This document shows, one piece after another, positions 44,401 through 53,316 of a DNA stretch of 64,000 nt (its first letter is position 1; the number at the start of each line of letters is the position of its first letter). The notes under the pieces are model-generated. The model did no database searches. It had not been told where the DNA came from and saw nothing but the letters and a program-made list of their open reading frames with translations. A program made the position numbers and the translations under genes. This stretch comes from Symsagittifera roscoffensis (taxonomy: Eukaryota; Xenacoelomorpha; Acoela; Convolutidae): contig NC_087071.1 in assembly GCF_963678635.1 (NCBI RefSeq), positions 45,743,095-45,807,094 of the forward strand, written 5' to 3'.

Positions 44401-47040
44401 AGTCCCTCCACGAGCTAAAAAATGTGACCAGTTACCCCTCGTAGGCGATCAAAACTTTCGTTAAAAATCAAACAAAATTGGATGCTTACGTTTTAGCCGT
44501 CATTGAAAATTTATAAATTGACTTCATTTTTGTCAATTGACTTTACATAGTCATGCAAATTATTTTTGTTCATCGTTTTAAGCAAAGGGGAAGATGAATC
44601 TTGTTAATACCAACCCACTTTCTTGACTTACAAATTCATTATTTTGCTGCCTCGTTTCAAACTAAAACTAACCGTTTTTTGGATGTTTTTGTATGTCTTG
44701 GCTTTAATCTGAACACAATTGGACGTTTTTCGGTCACAATTAGCAGATTTGATAGAAATCACAGAAATCTTCTTCAAAACAAGTGATGAATGTTTGCCCG
44801 GGTTGACCTCCCAACACCGACCGAGACATCTAAGATTTTTGTTAAGAGTTAAACAAGATTCTTCAAGGTTTTTTAAAGATATCAAAGATTGTTGGTCTGG
44901 GAAAATTAAAGTCAAGTAATTCCCATTTATGATAAAATGCTTGTCATACAATTCTCATTTATGAAAGTTTTATGACTAGCATTCTTCCATAAAAAAAAGT
45001 ATGACATGTTTCTAGGAGAACAGTTGTCCCAACAATTTATCTAAAATAAAAAATTCAAGAAAATAGTTTCGTCCTCAGGACATTGGTTCGTTGAGCATTT
45101 CGATACTACTCTGCCGCGTTTGTGTCTGAATATTCAAAACATAAATCAATATATCACTTTACGAAAAAAACAGAAGAAACCCTAATTGGGCGTTTTTTCC
45201 CACTTATGCTAGTGAACCAGAAAAACATCAAATTAAACTTCTGTCGGAAAAAATTTAGGTTCTTCTCCTGAAATGTACATTAGAAGTTTATAAGGTGTCC
45301 ACTGAAAAGTTAATGAAAAGCTATAATAATATAAAAGCTGTATAATATCCTAACTTTGAACGTTTTTAATTTTTTTTTCGAAGCTGAAAGAGTGCAGCCT
45401 CTTTTTCAGTGCAGCCTAGTTTTATACGTAGTTGCAGCTTTTGTGGCCATAACTGTTTTATTCAGCATGTATTGTTAAAAAAAACTTCTGAAGAACTCAA
45501 AGCAAATGATTTGGTGTTTTTTAACATGTCTGCTTAAAAAAAATTGCTTTTAAAAAGTATATGCTTTCGTTTCCACGAAGATCACACAGTTGATTATGAT
45601 TTACTCAGCTCATAAAAAAATCTCATCATGGAAGTGGACCAGAAACACCAAAAAAAAATCAAAATTTACGTTCCAAAATTTTTCATGACCTCTGAAAAAA
45701 GTATAAAATCTACGTCTATTTAAAACTATTAACAGTAATACGATGCGAAATTGTGCATTGGATACTTACACAATTTAGTGTCTGCAGGTCACTGAAACCA
45801 GAGACCAGTCATGAAATATGTTGAAAAATGTGTCCAAACACCATTTAAAAAGTTTTTGTTGATTGCGCGCACAATGAACCGTAACGTAAGTTTTGTCGGT
45901 ACAATATTTTTACTACAGATTCCGTAAAGAGCAAACAAAGCTAATTTTTCAAATTCAAAAAACGTAAGCAAGTTCGTCGAAAAAATTGTAATTCTATTCC
46001 GCAGGTATATGCTGGTTCTATAAAAACGTAATCTTTAATATAGTAAATATACATTTTTTTGTGGATACCACATACTTTTTTGAACTCTACAGTTTTTTCT
46101 GCGGGTTCCAAAAATTCGGCAATTTTCAAAACAAATTTGAGCAATAGAGTATTTTAACTATGTGTTCGTGAAATTCGAAACAACCAAAAAAATATCAATG
46201 AGAACTAGCGATATTTCAGATTCCGAGACAAATCTGTTTTCTGATTCCGCCTAACTTAACAAAAAAACATGGCTTGGCATCGATTTGAGTTAAACCTAAA
46301 ATATAACCATGAGATTTTTTATATTCAATTCACTTCTGAAGAGTTTTCAACTACTTTTCCTGGAAAGTGCTTGAAACTAAATTTTGCTTCCATGTAACAC
46401 AATCCGCTGGAGATTTTTATGCAAATTGCAGCGAAGAACCACAAATTGGGCTTATTTTGGCTGTCGAAGACAAACAGTTAGATAACAAAGAAAGAAGGCA
46501 TATTCGAAAATCTTCCATGATTCGCTTCTTATTTACATCTACGAGAGAATGGACCCTTGGTCCAACTTTTGTCGTCCTTTTTTCATAAATTTTTCACAAA
46601 GCTATGTTCAGGGAACTTCAATTCATTTCAAAATATAAAAAAAATGCTCCGAATGAAGTTCAACTTCCCATGATAACAAGTCTGTAGTGCATTATGTCGA
46701 GCAAAGTAAATTAAAAATAGAGATCAAAAGAAAAAGTGTTGTTTTAAACTTGTTGTTTTGTCAGCAAGAATGAGTGAATTAGGTTGAAAACTGCAAAAAA
46801 GAGAATTACACACAAGTGAAGTAGTGATCTCAACTTGTGTTATGATTAAATTAATCGTATCAGCCTCGAGTGGAAAGGTCAGCCCCTCAGCCATTCAATC
46901 TTATTTAGTCTGAAAATCTTAAGTCTTTAGACTAGTTTTTATTGACATTAAATTGTTTTTTTTAATTTTTTGGATCCAAATCAAGAATTGTGGAGAACTT
47001 TTCTAGGTGCTCAGATGCCATAGTAGTATTGTAATCCGCC
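41490..47040. other. Gene-poor stretch without a supportable gene
   Basis: The longest frames (87 residues at 42,999-43,262, 107 at 44,628-44,951, 91 at 43,881-44,156) have no motif and overlap open antisense frames. A short direct repeat (GTGTACACTCGGT) occurs twice near 41,982 and 42,009. Host exons could be hidden here, but I cannot show any from the sequence. Confidence 0.5.
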
Positions 47041-47042
47041 GT

Positions 47043-47178
47043 GTGTCCTTAGGGGGGGGGTCTTTTCGACGGTAGGGGTCTTTGGGGTCCTACCAAAAGT
47101 AGGGTCCAAAAGGACCCATCTTTTTTAAAGACCCCAAAGTACCCTGCCCGAAATAAAAAGACCCCTCTCTTAGGACAC
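47043..47178. repeat. G/C-rich foldback element
   Basis: The left arm GTGTCCTTAGGGGGGGGGTC-like region (47,043-47,065) pairs with GACCCCTCTCTTAGGACAC (47,160-47,178). An inner block TAGGGGTCTTTGGGGTC pairs with GACCCCAAAGTACCCTG. The centre holds the perfect hairpin GGGTCC-AAAA-GGACCC. It lies just outside the left end of element R. Confidence 0.8.
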
Positions 47179-47428
47179 CCGACAGACAAAATACTTTGGT
47201 ATTTATTTTCGCGCGGTGGTTAAATTTAATCCCTTCCAAACTTTCCCACTGTTCAACTAAATAAGTTTGAGACCCCATTAAAAAACTGACCTGCTTGAGA
47301 AGGAGGAAGGACGTGACAAATAATAAGAGGATAAGAAGGTAAAGAGGACTTGATAAATAATAGATAAAGTAACATATAAAAAAAAACGGAATTTTGACAA
47401 GAGTACGGACAGGAGAGCAGAGGAAGGC

Positions 47429-47895
47429 TTTACGGCCACATCCGCATGTCATCTTCGGGATCCGACCAAGGGACATGAAGAATACTGACTAGACGCTCCA
47501 TTTGAAATTTGAAGCGCCACTCAGTACTCTCGAATCCCGCACCCAGAGACTCGCACAGCCAGAAATTTTCCATGCTCCCCACATCAACACACACATATTC
47601 AAATATGCCCTCCTTTTTCTCAAATGCTACCTCAAGGTAATGCAGCTTAAAACTCGCTGCAGTGGTGGCCGGGGTAAACTCTACGTTCACACCAAAGATA
47701 TTTTTGCCTTCGTGAGTTCCAGGTCCCACATAAGGCAAATCAATGGGTGACTCGTGGAGACCACCAAGGGGAATATCCATCTAAACACATGAAAATAGGT
47801 TGAAATCATTAGTTAGAAATAGGAGTGAGTAAGTGGTATCTAGAAGGTTACTTTCATTTCCACTGGCTTGAAATTCAGCAGGTCGGAAAAGTGCT
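47429..47895 (-). CDS. Opposite-strand Polinton gene, unknown
   Basis: The open frame at 47,430-47,780 reads 116 residues starting MDIPLGGLHESPIDLPYVG and containing FKLHYLEVAFEKKEGIF and FWLCESLGAGFESTEWRF. A splice-acceptor-like TTTCATGTGTTTAG lies directly before its ATG. Upstream at 47.84-47.89 kb is a piece reading LLNFKPVEMKVTF, shared with element L at 11.8 kb, so an earlier exon is likely. An AATAAA lies downstream on this strand near 47.2 kb. I do not recognise the protein. Confidence 0.5.
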
Positions 47896-48050
47896 GGAAA
47901 AAAATTTAAAAAAATGAAATTGGAAAAACGTAGAGTTACTTTAAAAGACTTGGAAATTATTCATGAAATTTTTATTACTTTGAAAAAACCTATCCGGAAA
48001 ATTATTTCCGTCGAATAATTATTTCCAACCGTCGAAATTATTTCTTAGCT

Positions 48051-48371
48051 GCATGTTCACTGTTCTTCTTCTCAACTACTAATGATATAATTTACGATGT
48101 TGCTATCAAGTTGAGACCCTATGGGGGTCTGATCGGTATAGACAATTCTTCTTTGGATAAATATTTAAATGACTCGAAAATTTTACGAATGCATGCTATT
48201 TTACACCATGCCGCCGGTTTTGTCCGCGAAGTTTATAACACTGGTCCCACATACTGCAATGTTTTACCATGGAAATGCAACAGTAATTTGATTGGTCACT
48301 TGAGTGGAAATACGTCTTGTTTGTATATCAAACTGAAAAAACCGAAACTCTACCATTTATTAGAATGCTGA
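48051..48371 (+). pseudogene. Unknown Polinton piece before the nuclease-like gene
   Basis: It reads LRPYGGLIGIDNSSLDKYL, then MHAILHHAAGFVREVYNTGP and LPWKCNSNLIGHLSGNTSC. Element L has the same blocks at 11.4-11.64 kb, so it is a real part of the family. It may be the N-terminal region of the same protein as the next entry or a separate gene. No start codon is assigned with confidence. Confidence 0.5.
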
Positions 48372-48937
48372 AGGAAAAATCAGTTGTGTTGGATTTTGAG
48401 GGATTTCGACACCAGAAAAACACATTTATAGTAAAAGAATTAGCTATAACAACTTCCGACAACACTGATTACCTAATTTTTCTACCTCCAGTTAATTTCA
48501 ATTCCCTTCCAAAATCTGAACAAAAAGCCTACAACTGGCTGACAAATTATTTACACGGACTTCATTGGGATAGCGGTGATTATTTGTACCTGAATTTGAA
48601 CCAAATCATTCAAAGTTTTGTCTTAAGAAACCCCAATGCTGTATTCTACGCCAAAGGAAAAGAAAAAGCTGATTTTTCATCCAAATACTTAGACCGCAAA
48701 ATTGTGAATCTTGACGATTTGGGCTGTCCACGAGCCGAACAATTATATTTCAAGAATTTTGTGAATTGTAACAAACACCTACCGCACCTTAACTCTAAAA
48801 ATCATTGTGCATTAAAAAAGTCGAAAGCGTTCTTTGATTGGTTGAAAAATGAGTGTCAACAACGAGCGTCAGGGGAAAGTGGAGACATACATATCTCCAA
48901 ATTCAGTTCTTTGTGCTTGGATGACATCAGAAAGTAA
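48317..48937 (+). CDS. RNase-H-fold (DnaQ/DEDD-like) nuclease-like protein
   Basis: The protein-like part begins about SVVLDFEGFRHQKNTFIVKE, where LDFEG resembles the DxE motif of DnaQ-type exonucleases. It continues through PPVNFNSLPKSEQKAYNWL, FYAKGKEKADFSSKYLDRK, NLDDLGCPRAEQL and an HCALKKSKAFFDWL block that could carry the C-terminal His of the DEDDh type. Related proteins with this FIxKELAI / KG.EK / DL..CP / H.CAL pattern are common in arthropod and other invertebrate virus-like elements. The 3' end overlaps the PC4-like gene by 89 bp in another frame, and the overlap is also visible in element L. The nuclease assignment is inference. Confidence 0.5.
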   Translation: MFVYQTEKTETLPFIRMLKEKSVVLDFEGFRHQKNTFIVKELAITTSDNTDYLIFLPPVNFNSLPKSEQKAYNWLTNYLHGLHWDSGDYLYLNLNQIIQSFVLRNPNAVFYAKGKEKADFSSKYLDRKIVNLDDLGCPRAEQLYFKNFVNCNKHLPHLNSKNHCALKKSKAFFDWLKNECQQRASGESGDIHISKFSSLCLDDIRK

Positions 48938-49193
48938 CATAAAGATTTCATTGACCAGGATTGAACGCATTGATTGTAGAGGCCAAGTAGTTCAACGAAA
49001 AGAACAAGTTACACTTTCTGAAGAAGAGTTGTGCACTTTGAGGAGGTTCTTCCCCGTGATTGACCAATTCATCTACTTTCAACGATTCAAATACATCAGT
49101 AAGGTTACCCAGCAAGCGCAATTTTTGTCTTCCCAAGCTAGTCTTAGTGCCCAAACGTCAACCAGGAGTTCAAATGGATCTAACCAGCAGTGA
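48849..49193 (+). CDS. PC4/Sub1-like ssDNA-binding protein (putative)
   Basis: A 114-residue open frame. The segment ISLTRIERIDCRGQVVQRKE, followed by a LSEEELCTLRRFFPVID stretch (about residues 30-75), matches the layout of PC4/p15 domains: strands, a basic turn, an 'L..eqw..L' helix and an I-D ending. PC4-type proteins bind single-stranded DNA. In a Polinton such a protein could serve replication or late transcription. The C-terminus is Ser/Gln-rich. It starts inside the nuclease-like gene and runs past the start of the next small gene. Similarity is by eye only. Confidence 0.45.
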   Translation: MSVNNERQGKVETYISPNSVLCAWMTSESNIKISLTRIERIDCRGQVVQRKEQVTLSEEELCTLRRFFPVIDQFIYFQRFKYISKVTQQAQFLSSQASLSAQTSTRSSNGSNQQ

Positions 49194-49380
49194 ACTACCC
49201 AATGAGATTCAAAAAATAATAAGAGAAGATTCTGTGAAAAAAATTGTGTATCATGCCAAAACTGATCATGTCCCAGCCAATTATGTTTTGGAAATGCACT
49301 ATGATTTTGATGATGATAATAAACCGAGTGTCTATACAGGTTATACACGATATGAAATTTATTACTGTTCAGATGCTTAA
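49174..49380 (+). CDS. Small conserved Polinton protein, 68 residues, unknown
   Basis: It starts MDLTSSELPNEIQKI and ends YTRYEIYYCSDA. The homologue in element L at 10,478-10,660 shares start, core (KIxYxAKTxxVPANYVLEMH) and end, so the start is chosen by homology and not by length. It is acidic in the middle, with no membrane segment. It overlaps the end of the PC4-like frame by 20 bp. Function is unknown. Confidence 0.6.
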   Translation: MDLTSSELPNEIQKIIREDSVKKIVYHAKTDHVPANYVLEMHYDFDDDNKPSVYTGYTRYEIYYCSDA

Positions 49381-49455
49381 ATAATTTTTTTTTATATGAT
49401 GTATATTTTTCATTCTGCAAGTTCGAGAGTGAGAGAAAGCGGTAGGGAAATTGAA

Positions 49456-49617
49456 ATGAATGACACAGTAGTTGACGAGACTGATGGAAGTATAGTTACC
49501 GATTTTGTGTATGACGAAAATCATATGGAGAAAAAATCATGGAAATTTTGCAATAACGTGACTGTAATACGGTCTGAACTAGTTTTCATGTCACAAATGG
49601 TGTTAATGCTGATTTGA
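49456..49617 (+). CDS. Short frame before the ATPase, unknown
   Basis: A 53-residue frame from the ATG at 49,456 (MNDTVVDETDGSIVTDF...). The corresponding part of element L near 10.25-10.39 kb also carries a STVDEPDST-like stretch and a WKFRNNVT-like stretch when read on its strand, which supports a conserved short acidic gene. Low confidence. Confidence 0.35.
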   Translation: MNDTVVDETDGSIVTDFVYDENHMEKKSWKFCNNVTVIRSELVFMSQMVLMLI

Positions 49618-49730
49618 TTGGCTTTTTGTATCTTTAAATTTTCATTAACGCAGTTAACTTGTGAAGAAACCTCAGTTTGGTTCTCAATTTTATCGGGTTT
49701 AGTTGGTTATGTATTACCAAATCCAAGAAT

Positions 49731-50492
49731 ATGAATAAAGTTATTGATACATCTACAAGACTTTTTTTAGCCATCGTGGGCCCCTCGGGTTCTGGAAAAA
49801 CAGAGCTGGTATTCAAATTGTTGAAAGGAAAAACATTTTATCCCAAATTTTAAAGAGCCCTTTACTTTTACAAAGAGATTCAGCCTCTTTATAGTGAAAA
49901 ATCTAATACCCACAGCATTGATCTAAATTTCATAAAATTCAATGGCTTTGACAGTTTGCGAAACCTTGAAAACATTCTTCTAGTTTTTGATGATTCATGC
50001 GAAGAAATCTATAACGATAAAGACTTTGTCAAACTTGCAACAGCAGGAAGACAACGAGGACTAGATGTAATATATGTTAAACATAATTTGTTCCAACAAA
50101 GCAGATGGTCTCGAACAATTGATTTAAACACATCACACATCATTCTGTTCAAATCACCTCGTGATATTCAGCAACTTGATCATCTTGGAAGACAGTTGAA
50201 CTACACTAAATTTTTGAGACACTGTTATCAGCTCGCTACAAAAAACACATACGGTCATCTTTTAATCGACTTGGATCCGCGTACATCCGATTGTTTGAGA
50301 TATTGTTCAAACGTTACACCACCTGGTCCCTCATTTTTTTACTTACCAATAAATCAGGCAGAGGTTACACCTCTCACAAATGAACGCGAAAAAATTATCT
50401 ATTCTGCAGCACATGGTACAATTGAATCCCAGCCAGCTCCGAAACTTCATTGGAAAAACAACAAATCCTCAAGTTTTTTCAGTTATATGTGA
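49731..50492 (+). pseudogene. Polinton packaging ATPase (FtsK/HerA, A32-like)
   Basis: The first part (MNKVIDTSTR start at 49,728-49,731) carries the Walker A motif GPSGSGKTE near 49,780. The second part carries ENILLVFDDSCEEIYNDKDF (Walker B and following acidic residues), a sensor-like HIILFKSPRDIQQLDHLGRQ and a C-terminal DLDPRTSDCLRY. This matches the A32/FtsK packaging ATPases of Polintons and large DNA viruses, which drive DNA into the capsid. The gene is not continuous in this copy. Its 3' end overlaps the next small gene by 80 bp. Homologue in L: 9,540-10,130. Confidence 0.85.
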
Positions 50493-50688
50493 ATGTTTGC
50501 TCAATGTAGTCAATGGCAATGTATCTGTTAATATTCCAAACATTGAAAATTTCGAAGTGGCATACAAACTTTTAATCAGCCGAAAAACAAAACTTGAACG
50601 AAAACGAGCAAGTATTCTAACGAAACAAGGTTTCAACTTGATCAGACTGATACTTTACTTCTGCTACAGATACTTACCATCAGCATAA
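50413..50688 (+). CDS. Small basic Polinton protein (ECLLNV family)
   Basis: 91 residues from MVQLNPSQL, the start being supported by the aligned start MLQLIPDQL in element L. The signature is CECLLNVVNGNVSVN, followed by a basic stretch (SRKTKLERKRASILTKQG) and a hydrophobic C-terminus (NLIRLILYFCYRYL). The shape (basic, hydrophobic tail) would suit a capsid-interior or membrane-active peptide, but this is inference. No function is known to me. It overlaps the ATPase end. Confidence 0.65.
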   Translation: MVQLNPSQLRNFIGKTTNPQVFSVICECLLNVVNGNVSVNIPNIENFEVAYKLLISRKTKLERKRASILTKQGFNLIRLILYFCYRYLPSA

Positions 50689-50691
50689 AAC

Positions 50692-51600
50692 ATGGCAGCA
50701 GAAGAGTTTGTTTTAATTCCAAAACATACATATATCCGTGAGCAACCGCATGCATCACAACTGCTATTCAACAATTCAATTAAACACAAAAAGACCCACT
50801 TATCTTACTTGAACCGCATGAGAACTCTAATACCCACGAAGCAAAACTCAGTATCGACTGAAACTCTTCCACTACCCCTTCCACCAACACCTCCCTCAAC
50901 GCCTATTGTTGACCCTGGGGAACAATCAACAGGACTTCTTACAGAAGATGAGACTAATCAATATCAGGAAGGTGGGGAGGAAGAGGAGAAGCGGATTGTG
51001 GATGAGAAGGAGCGAAAGGATAATAAAATAAACTATGAACGCATTCTATTACAATTGCAAATAATGGAGGATAAAAAATTCACAAGAGCTAAAAATATCC
51101 TGGAGGTTATCAAAAGCTCAACTCGAGTCTCGATAAACGCCATGGATGAAACAATTTATGTTGACAATGTACCAACCGGTCTCAAAGCAGCATCGTTTTT
51201 GTATGATATACAACAGCAAACTAAAATACTACACAACCCTGCTTACATAATGATTTTATCCGCTATCGAACTTACCGAAGAGTCTGTTATTAACAAGTAT
51301 GCCAAACACGCGGTTCAGTCAAAGATTAAAGAACAGGCCCAACGAAAAACCAAAAGTCCAACCAAATCTCCGTCAACCTCGGGCAAAACAAAAACCCTCC
51401 ACAGTAGTAAGCCATCATCAAGTTCAAAACAAACCAAACGACTCAAAACAAGAAAGAAAGCCACCACGGAAAGAGTCAAAGAAAGAGAGAAAGACGAAGA
51501 CGACACTGAATCGTATGGTACGCCCTATAACGATTCAGATTCTTCAACGTCAGAAAAGACGGAGACGAAAAGTAAAAGATGGGAAACCTACACCAACTGA
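50692..51600 (+). CDS. Conserved Polinton K/S-rich protein, 302 residues, unknown
   Basis: It starts MAAEEFVLIPKHTYIREQP, with the next gene upstream only 3 bp away. It has a Pro/Thr stretch at about residues 55-85, a highly charged region at about 95-120, and a compact domain at about 120-200 (LEVIKSSTRVSINAMDETIYV, LKAASFLYDIQQQTKIL). The C-terminal tail (about 210-302) is rich in Lys/Ser/Thr and overlaps the integrase N-terminus by 302 bp. A remnant with the same overlap is present in element L. Proteins with this start and the central FLYDxQ block are common in invertebrate Polintons. The role is unknown. Confidence 0.65.
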   Translation: MAAEEFVLIPKHTYIREQPHASQLLFNNSIKHKKTHLSYLNRMRTLIPTKQNSVSTETLPLPLPPTPPSTPIVDPGEQSTGLLTEDETNQYQEGGEEEEKRIVDEKERKDNKINYERILLQLQIMEDKKFTRAKNILEVIKSSTRVSINAMDETIYVDNVPTGLKAASFLYDIQQQTKILHNPAYIMILSAIELTEESVINKYAKHAVQSKIKEQAQRKTKSPTKSPSTSGKTKTLHSSKPSSSSKQTKRLKTRKKATTERVKEREKDEDDTESYGTPYNDSDSSTSEKTETKSKRWETYTN

Positions 51601-52522
51601 GGAAAATCTTTTGAAAAAGAGTTACACAGATAAAGTTCCAGCATTGTTCGGTAGTGTTAAAACTTTGAAGGCTACAACGGTCATACCAAGACAAAAAGTT
51701 GAACCTTTTTTACATACAGAACCATCTTATACAAAATACCGAACAGTTCGCCGCAAAATAGCTCGGCTTAAAGTGATAGTTTATGACATAAACGAAATAT
51801 GGTCAATCGATTTGGCATATGTTGATAAACTAGCAAAATACAACAAAGATATCAAATATCTTTTAGTTGCAGTAGATTGCATGTCCCGTTATCTTCGCGT
51901 GCAGCCACTGAAATCAAAGTATGCCACAACAACTGCAGAAGCGTTCAATCAATTGATAAAGACAGAGAAACCGAAAAAAGTCTGGGTAGATAAAGGCACC
52001 GAGTTCAAGGGGTCATTCAAAACTTTACGTGAGAAAAAGGATATCAAGACATACACAACAGAGAGTGAAACGAAGTCCGCTTTCGCCGAGAGGAACATTC
52101 GATCACTAAAAAGTTTGATTTATAAGTATTTGGAGGACAAATGGACCTACTCTTAAATCGATAAGCTTCAAGACTTTGTCAACACAATAAATTCGAGAAC
52201 AAACCGTGTCATCAAATTAGCCCCCAATAAAGTGACAAAAAAGGATGTTCCACGTCTAATTTCATTGAGAGCGGAACAATCATTGCAACTAGTTCGCCGA
52301 CCAAAGCTCTACGTTGGCGATTTTGTGAGAATAGCAAAAATTGACATCCCTTTTCGAAAAGGTTATAAACAATCCTTCACTGACGAAGTTTTTGAAATAT
52401 TTGACATACCAACAAGGAACCCACCGACTTATAATCTTATCGACGCTGATAGAGAAACAATAGAGGGTAAATTTAATGAGCCCGAACTAATCAGAGTATT
52501 GGAAAAGGAAGGGTCAAGCTAA
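51299..52522 (+). pseudogene. Polinton rve-family integrase
   Basis: It starts MPNTRFSQRL, as in element L, with a long Lys/Arg-rich N-terminal region. The core has IWSIDLAYVDKL (first Asp), LLVAVDCMSRYLRVQP, VWVDKGTEFKG (second Asp) and SAFAERNIRSLKSLIY (Glu), the DDE triad of retroviral-type integrases. A C-terminal region (52,232-52,522) reads PKLYVGDFVRIAK...PFRKGY and PPTYNLIDADRETIEGKF, an SH3/chromo-like domain typical of Polinton integrases. The gene has a break in this copy. It inserts the element's linear DNA in the host nucleus. Confidence 0.9.
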
Positions 52523-52552
52523 ACAATATCTAGCAACTTTGGAGGTGACAAA

Positions 52553-53316
52553 GATTCCTTTAGTATTACATTGGTGTCATCAGCCTCAATGAATATCTTC
52601 ATTGACAACTCACTAGCGAGTTTTAAAAACCTGCTGAGTGAAGACCTCGATCTGCAAGGCGAATGGAGAGTTGCATTGTCAGAAATTACGTTTCCCACTC
52701 ATTTTAACAATGTAACAGATACTAAAATAGTGTACTATAAAAAAGACAAAGTTAGAACAAGTCTTAAAGTGGCAAAAACTAAAATATCCCAGACCATATG
52801 ATGGAAAGAAAATTGAAATAACAAAGGGTGAATATGGCGAAATCGAGAAATTATTCAACGAAATCAATCGGAAGGTTGATCTTGATAATTTCACTTATAG
52901 CATCGACCCCATTACCAAACATCTTTCAATTTGGATGCATTATTGGGAAGGCATTACCTTTGAGAGCCCACAAGTTCCTAGTATTTTGGGTTTCAAAGGT
53001 ATAAGAGATGGAACGGGCTACCATATCGGCTATAAAGAATCCAGNNNNNNNNNNNNNNNNNNNNNNNNNNNNNNNNNNNNNNNNNNNNNNNNNNNNNNNN
53101 NNNNNNNNNNNNNNNNNNNNNNNNNNNNNNNNNNNNNNNNNNNNNNNNNNNNNNNNNNNNNNNNNNNNNNNNNNNNNNNNNNNNNNNNNNNNNNNNNNNN
53201 NNNNNNNNNNNNNNNNNNNNNNNNNNNNNNNNNNNNNNNNNNNNAAAAGCTCTCATTCCACAGAAACGAACCCCACTGAGAAGTCGGTCCAACTTTTTCA
53301 CCAAAGTACGAAATGA
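52553..53316 (+). pseudogene. Polinton minor capsid (penton-like) protein, holds assembly gap
   Basis: The N-terminus reads SITLVSSASMNIFIDNSLAS and GEWRVALSEITFPTHFNNV. The 'SNASM..F.DN.L..F...L...I.L.GEWEV.L.EI.YP' pattern is typical of the Polinton single-jelly-roll penton protein. Then YYKKDKVRTSLKVAKTKI and SIDPITKHLSIWM match element L. The 200-base gap hides part of the gene. Its end overlaps the major capsid start near 53,313. It is broken in this copy. Confidence 0.8.
53045..53244. other. Assembly gap (200 N)
   Basis: Exactly 200 unknown bases inside the minor capsid gene. A round number suggests a scaffold gap of arbitrary size, so coordinates to the right may shift. Confidence 1.

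Noticed and set aside
41490-47040. Short frames of 60-107 residues across this stretch
   Set aside because: They are open on both strands or lack any motif and ATG context, and match expectation for AT-rich DNA.
47429-47895. A host gene next to the Polinton
   Set aside because: The LLNFKPVE block is shared with element L at the same relative position, so the gene belongs to the Polinton layout and not to the host locus.
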